Shown here one piece after another: positions 9,733 to 17,440 of a stretch of DNA of 64,000 nt (positions within the stretch are counted from its first letter, which is position 1; every line of letters starts with the position of its first letter). Source of the DNA: Hyphomicrobiaceae bacterium. GTDB lineage: Bacteria; Pseudomonadota; Alphaproteobacteria; Rhizobiales; Hyphomicrobiaceae. Below the pieces are notes generated by a model, which was given only the letters and a program-made list of their open reading frames with translations, did no database searches and had not been told where the DNA came from. The stretch is from positions 1,612,001 through 1,676,000 of the forward strand of contig JAWKWE010000004.1 of the NCBI GenBank assembly GCA_041397645.1, in the 5' to 3' direction. Both the position numbers and the translations under genes were made by a program.

Positions 9733-10290
9733 TCATTTTGGCAGTTCCGCCGGGGTGTCGGATTGTGTCGCAAGATAGGCGATCACATCTGCCGCATCGG
9801 TCGGATTGGGCAGGCCGTTGAAGACCATTTTCGTACCCGGAACAAAGCCTTTCGGATTGCTGATGAATGCGGCAAGATCTTCGAACGTCCAGTTGCCGCC
9901 CTTTTCCTTCATTGCAGCCGAATATTCAAAGCCTTCGGAGCTTGCTTTCGGACGATTGACCACGCCCCACAGGTTCGGGCCGACTGCCTTGGGCTTGCCT
10001 TTCTCAATCGTATGGCAGGCCTTGCACTTGTTAAACAGCGCCTTGCCGTTGTCCGCGGAGGCCTTGGGAAGGTCTGCCAAGACGGCCTCGGGGCCTTTTG
10101 CAGCGGCCGGGGCACCACCTTCGGCGGCCTTTCCGGCGTCAGCGGCGCCTGCCTCGGCTACGGGCAGGGTAAAACCCGGCTTGGCGGGCGGGCCGGGCAT
10201 ACGCTCCTCGATCAGGACCTTGGTGCCAAAGATCAAAAGAAGAGCCGACAGGACCGCGCCCGCGATTTTGGTGAATTCAAAAGAGTCCAT
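9733..10290 (-). CDS. membrane-anchored class I cytochrome c (CycM-like)
   Basis: This is a 185-residue mono-haem cytochrome. An uncleaved N-terminal anchor (residues ~8-27, IAGAVLSALLLIFGTKVLIE) is followed by an Ala/Pro/Gly-rich linker of about 50 residues. The globular domain has the haem site CKACH at residues 89-93 and the likely axial Met155 in PGTKMVF. This is the CycM layout of Bradyrhizobium and relatives, where the protein feeds electrons to the aa3 oxidase. The start at 10290 has GAGGAT 10 bases upstream; the longer upstream reading overlaps non-coding sequence. The cytochrome c-kdsB divergent arrangement is common in Hyphomicrobiales. Confidence 0.9.
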   Translation of the reverse strand: MDSFEFTKIAGAVLSALLLIFGTKVLIEERMPGPPAKPGFTLPVAEAGAADAGKAAEGGAPAAAKGPEAVLADLPKASADNGKALFNKCKACHTIEKGKPKAVGPNLWGVVNRPKASSEGFEYSAAMKEKGGNWTFEDLAAFISNPKGFVPGTKMVFNGLPNPTDAADVIAYLATQSDTPAELPK

Positions 10291-10451
10291 GAACCCCGAT
10301 CCTCGTTTTTTCTGAATTGCGCCGCGACGCACACTGGGCATATCCCGCCGCAGGAGCTAAGGGAACCACCCTCGCTCTTGCAATAGACGAAAAGTGTGGT
10401 CTAGAGCCTAGCCGCGAGACCAATTGTCACGAAGGGCCGAAAGATCGCAGC

Positions 10452-11198
10452 ATGTCGCGCGTTATCACCATCATTCCGGCCCGTATGCAGGCCACCCGCC
10501 TCCCAGGTAAGCCGCTGGCTGACATTGTCGGTAAGCCTATGATTGTCCACGTCTGGGAGCGCGCAATGGCGGCAGAGGTCGGCCGTGTCGCAGTCGCAAC
10601 CGATAACGACGAGATTGCCGCAGCGGTCAGAGCCGCAGGTGGAGAGGCCGTCATGACCCGTGCTGACCACGCCTCGGGCTCTGACCGGGTCTTCGAGGCG
10701 GCCTCGCGCCTCGACCCGGATGCTGACGCCGACACAATCGTCAACCTTCAGGGTGATCTGCCAACACTCGATCCCGCGCTGGTGCGGGCATGTCTGTCGC
10801 CGCTCAAGGCATCCAAGACCACCGACATTGCGACGTTGGCCGCCGAGATCGTCGTCGACGAGGAGAAGACCAATCCCAACGTCGTGAAAGTCGTAGGCAC
10901 GCCGCTTGGCGACGGACGCCACCTGCGCGCGCTCTACTTCACGCGCGCTACCGCGCCTTACGGCGATGGTCCGCTCTATCACCACATCGGCATTTACGCC
11001 TATCGACGTCCCGCATTGGAGCGGTTCGTCGCGTTGCCGCCGTCGCCGCTTGAGAAGCGCGAGAAGCTCGAGCAGTTGCGCGCGCTTGAATCGGGGATGC
11101 GCATCGACGTCGCCACGGTCGACACCGTGCCGCTCGGTGTCGACACGCCTGCTGATCTCGATCGCGCCCGCAAGCTGGTCGTCAAAGCCGAGGCATGA
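10452..11198 (+). CDS. kdsB: 3-deoxy-manno-octulosonate cytidylyltransferase (CMP-KDO synthetase)
   Basis: The enzyme activates KDO as CMP-KDO for the lipid A-core of lipopolysaccharide. The start at 10452 gives MSRVITIIPARMQATRLPGK, the nucleotide-binding N-terminus of the family. Further hallmarks are VATDNDEI, the NLQGDLP metal/CTP site, HIGIYAYRR, and the ending SGMRIDVATVDTVPLGVDTPADL. At 248 residues it is normal in length. The gene ends four bases into the longest pheA frame, and the pair is conserved in many alphaproteobacteria. Confidence 0.95.
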   Translation: MSRVITIIPARMQATRLPGKPLADIVGKPMIVHVWERAMAAEVGRVAVATDNDEIAAAVRAAGGEAVMTRADHASGSDRVFEAASRLDPDADADTIVNLQGDLPTLDPALVRACLSPLKASKTTDIATLAAEIVVDEEKTNPNVVKVVGTPLGDGRHLRALYFTRATAPYGDGPLYHHIGIYAYRRPALERFVALPPSPLEKREKLEQLRALESGMRIDVATVDTVPLGVDTPADLDRARKLVVKAEA

Positions 11199-11233
11199 AT
11201 TTCGAAATGATCAAGAAGACCGGAAGGGACCAG

Positions 11234-12127
11234 ATGCCCAACAGCAACAAAACATCCCAAAAGAGCGGACGTATTTCCTACCAGGGCGAGCCGGGAGCCA
11301 ATTCTCATCTGGCCGCACACGAGGCGTTCCCCGATCTTGAGGCCGTCGCTTATCCGACATTCGAGGACGCGCTCGCTGCGGTAAAGTGTGGCGAAGCAAT
11401 CTATGCGATGATCCCGATTGAGAACTCGGTTGCGGGCCGCGTTGCCGACATCCACCATTTGCTGCCTGACGCTGGGCTGTTCATCGTCGCGGAACACTTT
11501 CTGCGCGTACGCCATCAGCTGATGGCGCTACCGGGCGCCAGCCTCGACACCATCAAGCGCGTCATGAGTCACACGCAAGCTCTCGGGCAGTGCCGAAACA
11601 CGTTGCGCAAGCTGGGACTGAAACCGGTGCCGGAGGCCGATACTGCGGGCTCTGCACGAATGGTTTCGGAAAGTAACGATCTGTCCACCGCCGCTATTGC
11701 ATCGCGTTTGGCCGCCGAGATCTACGGATTGAAGATCCTTAAAGAAGATATGGAGGATCAGACTCACAACACCACGCGCTTCGTCGTGCTTGCCAAGGAA
11801 CCCGACGACGCGGAACCTGATGATGGACCTGTTGTCACCACATTCCTGTTCCGCGTGCGCAACGTTCCGGCTGCACTTTACAAGGCGCTGGGTGGCTTTG
11901 CCACCAATGGCGTCAACATGACGAAATTGGAAAGCTATCAGGAGGAAGGGACGTTCAACGCGACCATGTTCTTTGCCGACATCGAAGGCCATCCGGCGGA
12001 TCGCTCGGTGCAACTGGCGCTTGAAGAGCTGTCGTTCTTCTCCACCGAGATCAAAGTGCTGGGGACTTATCCGGCGAGTTCCTATCGGAAGGAAGTGGCC
12101 GAGATGCTGAAGCCTCCGCGTATTTAG
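11234..12127 (+). CDS. pheA: prephenate dehydratase with C-terminal ACT domain
   Basis: The enzyme converts prephenate to phenylpyruvate in phenylalanine synthesis. There are 297 residues. The catalytic domain runs from YQGEPGANSH to about residue 190 and contains the NTTRF motif with the essential Thr-Arg-Phe. The ACT domain follows (TTFLFRVRNVPAALYKAL, KLESYQ) and is the phenylalanine-sensing feedback module. There is no chorismate mutase domain. An ATG at 11195 overlaps the kdsB stop, but the ATG at 11234 is preceded by GGAAGGG at ideal spacing and is preferred. Confidence 0.95.
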   Translation: MPNSNKTSQKSGRISYQGEPGANSHLAAHEAFPDLEAVAYPTFEDALAAVKCGEAIYAMIPIENSVAGRVADIHHLLPDAGLFIVAEHFLRVRHQLMALPGASLDTIKRVMSHTQALGQCRNTLRKLGLKPVPEADTAGSARMVSESNDLSTAAIASRLAAEIYGLKILKEDMEDQTHNTTRFVVLAKEPDDAEPDDGPVVTTFLFRVRNVPAALYKALGGFATNGVNMTKLESYQEEGTFNATMFFADIEGHPADRSVQLALEELSFFSTEIKVLGTYPASSYRKEVAEMLKPPRI

Positions 12128-12175
12128 CGAAGGCGGTGCGCCGAGGTTCTGACCGCGGCAGGGAGTGGTGTGATC

Positions 12176-12928
12176 ATGCGTCTGAAGGATAAGGTCGCGA
12201 TCGTGACCGGAGGTGCTTCCGGTTTTGGGCGGGGTATCACGGAGCTGTTTGCGCAGCATGGCGCGAAGGTCGTTATTGCGGATCTCAACCAGTCCGCTGC
12301 GCAACAGGTGGCTGACGCTTTAGGATCTGAGCACGCCTTCGCCATCAAGACGGATGTCGCGCGCAAGTCTGACGTGGAGGTGATGGTGCGCGAAACGGTG
12401 GCGCGTTTCGGTGGACTCGATATCGTCGTCAATAACGCTGGCTACACACATAAAAACCAGAGCCTGTTGACGGTAAGCGAGGATGAGTTCGATCAGATCT
12501 ACGCAATTAATGTCAAATCGATCTATCTGACGACGCTTGCCGCCGTGCCTGAAATGGAGAAGCGAGGCGGTGGCGTCATCATCAATACGGCCTCGACTGC
12601 GGGCGTGCGTCCGCGGCCTGGATTGACGTGGTACAACGGCTCGAAGGGTGCAGCGATCACGCTCACAAAGTCCATGGCGGTGGAACTGGCGCCCAAGAAA
12701 ATCCGCGTCAATGCGATCAATCCCGTTATCGGCGAGACGGGTATGCTTGAACTTTTCATGGGAATGCCCGACACACCGGCGAACCGGGAGAAATTCCTTG
12801 CCGGGATTCCTTTGGGCCGTTTCTCCACGCCGCGGGACATCGCGAACGCTGCGCTATTCCTCGCCGATCCTGACAGCGCGTTCCTTACAGGCGTCGCCAT
12901 CGAAGTGGACGGCGGTCGCTGCATTTGA
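12176..12928 (+). CDS. short-chain dehydrogenase/reductase (SDR), glucose 1-dehydrogenase-like
   Basis: A classical SDR of 250 residues. It has the NAD(P)-binding TGGASGFGRGI at residues 12-22, NNAGYT, the catalytic Ser in NTASTAG, and the YNGSK tyrosine-lysine pair. The C-terminal FLTGVAIEVDGGRCI is typical of the 3-oxoacyl-ACP reductase/glucose dehydrogenase group. The substrate cannot be told from sequence. The start at ATG 12176 has GGGAG about 10 bases upstream; a GTG two codons earlier is too close to that site. It lies 48 bases after pheA and may be transcribed with it. Confidence 0.85.
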   Translation: MRLKDKVAIVTGGASGFGRGITELFAQHGAKVVIADLNQSAAQQVADALGSEHAFAIKTDVARKSDVEVMVRETVARFGGLDIVVNNAGYTHKNQSLLTVSEDEFDQIYAINVKSIYLTTLAAVPEMEKRGGGVIINTASTAGVRPRPGLTWYNGSKGAAITLTKSMAVELAPKKIRVNAINPVIGETGMLELFMGMPDTPANREKFLAGIPLGRFSTPRDIANAALFLADPDSAFLTGVAIEVDGGRCI

Positions 12929-13086
12929 GCCGCAAGTCTTGCCGCCGTGGTAAGGGTCGTCCTTACGGTTCTGTATGCTGTCTCAAATTGTTGTGTGAAC
13001 GCATTCTGTGTGTGCGCAATTAACTGCGCGTATGTGATCGAAGCGTATCCATCGAAGACATAGAGTCCTCGAAAGGATGTTGTGTC

Positions 13087-13431
13087 ATGCTCAAACGCAC
13101 CGGCTCTCCAGACAAGCGCCAGTTCGGCTCCCGTCATACACAGGTGCGCGCATGGATACGCGTGTCTGGTAGACCTCCTGTTCAGTGTACCATTAGCGAT
13201 GTGTCGAACGCCGGAGCGGTCCTGGACTGCGACGAAACTGTTTGGCTTCCTTTTGCGTTCCGCCTCGTCACGGACGACAAGTCGATAGATCGTGTTTGCG
13301 AGATCCGCCACGAAATTGGCCGGCGTAAGGACGTCGAATTCGTCGATCAAGTTATCCAGACTAGCGACGGCCCAAAGCCGTCGAGCGATGACGACTGGGG
13401 CGGCAGGCGAAGTGTCCCGCAAACTCGCTAG
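13087..13431 (+). CDS. PilZ-like domain protein, 114 aa
   Basis: This small soluble protein reads as a stand-alone PilZ-like domain. The sequence RAWIRVSGRPPVQCTISDVS is followed by NAGAVLD, which gives the D-x-S-x-x-G-A core of PilZ, and LPFAFRLV follows at the usual distance. The two arginines (RAWIR) resemble the RxxxR c-di-GMP motif but are not an exact match, so ligand binding is uncertain. The C-terminal 35 residues are polar and probably disordered. The gene is isolated by about 160 bases from the SDR gene and faces the convergent iorB-like gene. Confidence 0.6.
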   Translation: MLKRTGSPDKRQFGSRHTQVRAWIRVSGRPPVQCTISDVSNAGAVLDCDETVWLPFAFRLVTDDKSIDRVCEIRHEIGRRKDVEFVDQVIQTSDGPKPSSDDDWGGRRSVPQTR

Positions 13432-13489
13432 ATATTGATGCGCCAGTAAGAGTTGAAGCGCTCAAAACAACTGCTTCCCACGTGCCATG

Positions 13490-15691
13490 TCAGGTCTGCT
13501 GCTTGTAGCTTTGTTTGCTCATAGGCAACTCGACCGTGCGCACACCAGTACCCGCAAGGAGCGCATTGGCCACGGCGGGAAGAATGACAGGTGTGCCGGG
13601 CTCGCCGACGCCCGTCGGCATCTCGGAAGAGTCCACGATGTGGACGTCGATCTTCGGCATCTGCGCGATGCGCATCACCTGATAATCGTGGAAATTCGAT
13701 TGATCGACTTCACCGTTGGTCAAGGTTATGGCGCTGTAAAGTGCAGCGCCTAGCCCATAGCCAATTCCGCCCTCCATCTGCGCCTTGACGACATCCGGGT
13801 TGACCGCGATTCCGCAGTCAACGGCACACACCACACGCTCGACTTGGAACGTTCCATCTTCCTTGACGGCGACGTCGGCAATTTGCGCGACGTAGGAGTG
13901 GAAGCTCTCGTGGACCGCCACGCCTCTGTGCACGCCCGCAGGCGTTGGACTGCCCCAGCCAGCCTTTTCGGCAGCAAGCTTGAGCGCGCCGGCGTGACGG
14001 GGTTTGTCTTTCAACATCGCAAGCCGGAACGCGACCGGATCCTTGCCGGCCTCGCGGGCAAGAATGTCAATCATATGCTCCGTTGCATGCGCGGTGTGCG
14101 TGGACCCGACCGAGCGCCACCACAGCACCGGAACTTTGCTTTTGGGGGAATGCAGGTCGAGCGAGAAGTTCGGAATGGCATAGGGGAGGTTGCTCGCTCC
14201 TTCCACCGAGGTTGCATCGATGCCGTCCTTGATCATGCTGGCCGCGAACAGTGTTCCAGCCAGAATGGACTGCCCAACGATACGATGGTCCCAGGCGGAA
14301 ATGTTGCCGTCAGCATCCAGGGCGGCCTTGATACGGTGCATGTAATAGGGCCGGTAATAGCCGCCTTTGACATCATCCTCGCGGGTCCACACAAGCTTCA
14401 CGGGCAACGGTGTTTTGAGAGCCTTCACGATTTGGCAGGTCTCCGCCACATAATGGCTGTCGCCGACTGCACGGCGACCAAATGATCCGCCCGCCCACAC
14501 GGTATGGATAGCGACGTTTTCCGGCTTCACGCCGAAAATTCCGGCCGCGACGCCCTGATCGATCGTCTGCATCTGGGAGCCGGTCCATACGTCGACTTTT
14601 TTTCCGTCGAATTGCACCACCGCGTCCATGGGCTCCATCGGAGCGTGGGCGAGATACGGGAATTCGAATATGGCTTCGACGGTCTTCGCACCAGCATCGA
14701 ACGCCTTTGAGACGTCGCCCTCGACGCGCACTTGCGTGCCCGGCTTCTCCAACAGGAGGCTATAGTCATTGCGGAAGGCGGAAGTGCTGCGCGTCTCGGC
14801 GGCGTCGAAGTTCCACTCGGCTTTCACGGCGTCTCGCGCCTTGAGTGCCGACCAGGTCGAGTCGGCAACGATCGCGATGCCGCGATCGACGGCGATGACG
14901 TCTTTCACGCCAGTCATTTTCTTGGCGTCGGAAGCATCAAACGAGGTCAGCGTCGCGCCGAACCGCGGAGGCCGCAGCATCGTCGCGATGAGCATGTCCG
15001 GAAACGTGAGATCGAGGGTGAACTTGGCCTCGCCGGTGCATTTTGCGCGCGAGTCCACGCGCGGAAAACTCTTTCCGATGTAGACGAATTTGTCGGGGGT
15101 TTTGAGGGTTGGCTTCTTCGGCATCTCTTCCTGCCCGGCGCGATCTGCCATCGCTCCGAACGTGGTCTTGTCGCTACCATGGGTGATGATGCCGTCGGAA
15201 ACCTTGAGCTCGTCTGGTGTTACGGCCCACATGCGGGCAGCAGCGGCAACGAGCATCTGCCGTGCAACTGCGCCAGCCTCCCTGTACTGCATGTAGGAAT
15301 TGGAAAGGCCCGTGGATCCGCCAACGCCCTGGACGCCAAACGCGAGGTTCTTGTATTTGTCGGCATTGGCGGGCGCGAACTCTGTTTTGATCTGCGACCA
15401 GGCTGCATCCATTTCTTCGGCTACGAGTGACGATAGTCCCGTCGCGGCGCCTTGGCCCTTGTCGAGATGCTTGATGATGACCGTCACAGTATTTTCCGGC
15501 GAAACGATAACGAATGGATTGGGCGCGAACGTCACGCGACCGTCGGCAGCGCGTACTGGAAGATAGGCGCCGATCACCAAACCCACGCCTGCGCCGCTCG
15601 CCAGTTTGAAAAGTGTGCGTCGGCTTATCTTCGACGGCTCGTTCGAGACATCAGGGCTATTGAGGTGGAAAATGCCGTTCTGCTTGATCAT
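13490..15691 (-). CDS. periplasmic molybdenum hydroxylase large subunit, isoquinoline 1-oxidoreductase beta-like
   Basis: This 733-residue protein is of the xanthine dehydrogenase/aldehyde oxidase superfamily in the IorB form. It opens with a Tat signal (SRRTLFKLASGAGVGLVIG, cleavage after VRA-ADG), so the enzyme is exported folded with its molybdopterin cofactor. Cofactor-binding landmarks include WAGGSFGRRA, the LWWRSVGSTHTAHATEH segment, and the GVGEPGTPVILPAVANAL region holding the catalytic Glu. It should hydroxylate an N-heterocycle or aldehyde with water as oxygen donor. The 2Fe-2S subunit and a dihaem cytochrome lie just upstream on the same strand. The start at 15691 has GGGAG 8 bases upstream. 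Confidence 0.88.
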   Translation of the reverse strand: MIKQNGIFHLNSPDVSNEPSKISRRTLFKLASGAGVGLVIGAYLPVRAADGRVTFAPNPFVIVSPENTVTVIIKHLDKGQGAATGLSSLVAEEMDAAWSQIKTEFAPANADKYKNLAFGVQGVGGSTGLSNSYMQYREAGAVARQMLVAAAARMWAVTPDELKVSDGIITHGSDKTTFGAMADRAGQEEMPKKPTLKTPDKFVYIGKSFPRVDSRAKCTGEAKFTLDLTFPDMLIATMLRPPRFGATLTSFDASDAKKMTGVKDVIAVDRGIAIVADSTWSALKARDAVKAEWNFDAAETRSTSAFRNDYSLLLEKPGTQVRVEGDVSKAFDAGAKTVEAIFEFPYLAHAPMEPMDAVVQFDGKKVDVWTGSQMQTIDQGVAAGIFGVKPENVAIHTVWAGGSFGRRAVGDSHYVAETCQIVKALKTPLPVKLVWTREDDVKGGYYRPYYMHRIKAALDADGNISAWDHRIVGQSILAGTLFAASMIKDGIDATSVEGASNLPYAIPNFSLDLHSPKSKVPVLWWRSVGSTHTAHATEHMIDILAREAGKDPVAFRLAMLKDKPRHAGALKLAAEKAGWGSPTPAGVHRGVAVHESFHSYVAQIADVAVKEDGTFQVERVVCAVDCGIAVNPDVVKAQMEGGIGYGLGAALYSAITLTNGEVDQSNFHDYQVMRIAQMPKIDVHIVDSSEMPTGVGEPGTPVILPAVANALLAGTGVRTVELPMSKQSYKQQT

Positions 15692-15793
15692 CGGTTATGC
15701 TCCCGCGCTTGTCTGAAGCGCCTGTCGCGAAGTGTTCTCGTACAAAGCTTTCCGCATGTGGCTACTCAAAACTGCGCCAAATGCTGGTGCTGG

Positions 15794-16432
15794 CTATGGC
15801 TTGCCTGATCCCGTAGACGGACACGGAGCGCCCGCCGCCTGCCAGGCTTGCAAGGATTTGACGAACTGAGCGTGAGGCACGGGGACGGGCTCGCGCGTTC
15901 CGCCGGGGGCCCAGCCCCAAAGCACCAGCTTGTCGTGGGCCATGTGCGCCACAAGCTGAGCCACATCGCGCCCGCCGTTCTTGTCTTTGTCGAGAAGAGC
16001 CGCGCAAAGAGAAGAGTTATCGAGACCCTCCCAGCCCATCGAGAGCGGTGCCAAATGCCAATTGGGTGCGCCGGGCACACTCGAGTACGCGTTGTTCTCA
16101 TCTCTGTGGCATGCGTAGCAACGCTTGTTGACGAAACCCATGTTATCGGGCCCGCGCTGCACGTTCATTTGATGAATATGACGATCCTCGCCTTGACGAG
16201 GATGGTCGTCTCGTGGATGACAATTCATGCAACGGGGATGTCGCAGAACCGTAGCGATCGGTGCGAAAAGATCGCCGCTCTCGGCGACCGAAGTCGTCGC
16301 TGCTGGTGGCGACGAGTTGGGTGCGCCCTCCGCGGCAGGCTCAGCACCGCTTTGTGTAACAGCAATGATGGTCAACCAGATACTTGCGGCGGCCAGCGCT
16401 GCCAATGTCTGGAGCGCGCGCCCGGACTGCAT
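15794..16432 (-). CDS. dihaem c-type cytochrome, isoquinoline 1-oxidoreductase-associated
   Basis: The protein has about 212 residues with an N-terminal signal/anchor (LQTLAALAAASIWLTIIAV). Two haem-attachment sites are visible, CMNCH at 68-72 and CYACH at 105-109, with conserved surroundings HPRCMNCHP and WHLAPLSMGW. It sits between the 2Fe-2S and molybdenum subunits and is probably their physiological electron acceptor, passing electrons into the respiratory chain. The ATG at 16432 has GAGGAA at good spacing. A GTG at 16453 overlapping the upstream stop by four bases is a possible alternative start. Confidence 0.82.
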   Translation of the reverse strand: MQSGRALQTLAALAAASIWLTIIAVTQSGAEPAAEGAPNSSPPAATTSVAESGDLFAPIATVLRHPRCMNCHPRDDHPRQGEDRHIHQMNVQRGPDNMGFVNKRCYACHRDENNAYSSVPGAPNWHLAPLSMGWEGLDNSSLCAALLDKDKNGGRDVAQLVAHMAHDKLVLWGWAPGGTREPVPVPHAQFVKSLQAWQAAGAPCPSTGSGKP

Positions 16433-16449
16433 TGTAAAATTCCTCACGC

Positions 16450-16920
16450 TCACCCCGCCTTCTCCTTGAGAAGTGCCGCCGCATCGTGAATGGCGGCGCG
16501 AATGCGGTGATACGTGCAGCAGCGGCAAATATTACCCTGCATGGCGTTGTCGATATCGCTGTCGGTGGGATCGGGGATCTGCATCAACAACCCGGTGGCT
16601 GCCATGATCTGACCCGATTGGCAGAAGCCGCACTGGGCAACGTCATGCTTGATCCAGGCGGTCTGCACGGCCAGCCCTTCGCGCGTCTGCAGACCTTCGA
16701 CGGTGGTGATATCTCGACCTTCGCCATCGCGAGCCTGGATTTGGCAAGACCTCACGGCCTCGCCATCGAGGTGGATCGTGCAGGCACCGCACAGGGCCTT
16801 TCCACATCCATATTTGGTGCCGGTCAGCCCTTGCGTTTCGCGGATAACCCAAAGGAGAGGCATTTCGGGGTCGCCGTCGAAATCGAGGCTCTTGCCATTG
16901 ATCTTCAAGGCTATGGCCAT
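16450..16920 (-). CDS. molybdenum hydroxylase 2Fe-2S subunit, isoquinoline 1-oxidoreductase alpha-like
   Basis: A 156-residue small subunit. The plant-type [2Fe-2S] cluster ligands are Cys39, Cys44, Cys47 and Cys59 (KYGCGKALCGACTIHLDG). The second cluster is held by CGFCQSG and the NICRCCTYHRIR block. It has no signal of its own and is expected to leave the cell with the Tat-dependent large subunit. The start at 16920 has GGAGG five bases upstream, the best ribosome-binding site of the operon. The operon order is 2Fe-2S subunit, cytochrome, molybdenum subunit. Confidence 0.92.
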   Translation of the reverse strand: MAIALKINGKSLDFDGDPEMPLLWVIRETQGLTGTKYGCGKALCGACTIHLDGEAVRSCQIQARDGEGRDITTVEGLQTREGLAVQTAWIKHDVAQCGFCQSGQIMAATGLLMQIPDPTDSDIDNAMQGNICRCCTYHRIRAAIHDAAALLKEKAG

Positions 16921-17169
16921 ACACCCTCCGTTTTGTCTGCTGCCGCCCAAGCCCAGCTAAAAGCCCATATCGGTACCGCGACCCACTTTGGCAACGTACC
17001 AATCGATACTTTGATCCATGCAGGGCATCTGACAACACAGGTACGACACGGCTATGGCGGGGTCGATGTTGCGGGTTGCCGAGGGCTGAAACGCACGGAT
17101 GCGGCCTTTGGTTGCATCGCGGGATGGGCTTGTCCCGGCTTCCTCCGCAGCAAAGTCATCGCGCCGGGG

Positions 17170-17200
17170 TTGTGCGCCAAAAATTTAGGCTCCATTATAG
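17170..17200 (+). promoter_or_regulatory. probable promoter of the SRP RNA gene
   Basis: A TTGTGC (-35-like, 17170-17175) and CATTAT (-10-like, 17193-17198) are separated by 17 bases. They lie directly upstream of the SRP RNA 5' end near 17206. The assignment rests on position and weak consensus only. Confidence 0.45.
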
Positions 17201-17204
17201 CGGC

Positions 17205-17300
17205 CGGGAGGTTGGCGGCGGACGCTTCGTTCGCCAACCGGGTCAGGTCCGGAAGGAAGCAGCCCTAACGAAACTGACGCGGGTCGTTCGTCAGCCTCCT
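17205..17300 (+). ncRNA. ffs: signal recognition particle RNA (4.5S, small bacterial type)
   Basis: The universally conserved SRP domain IV is present at 17241-17264: GGTCAGGTCC, then the GGAA tetraloop, then GGAAGCAGCC. The ends (GGAGGTTGGCG at 17207 and CGTCAGCCTCC at 17289-17299) pair over 11 bp, giving the single long hairpin of the roughly 95-nt bacterial form. A T-rich stretch follows (TTGTTCTCTTT). The RNA binds Ffh and directs membrane protein targeting. The position just upstream of dnaX is the usual one in Hyphomicrobiales. Confidence 0.93.
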
Positions 17301-17440
17301 TGTTCTCTTTCGGGCCGCATCGCGTTGCGCATCGCGTAAAGCAGGTCCTCGTTGCGCTGGTCCGAGCAAGGGGCCAGGACCAGCGCGCGGCCTTCAGGTC
17401 CGTCCCGGACCGCAGGGACATTCGGCGCCACGCGGACATC

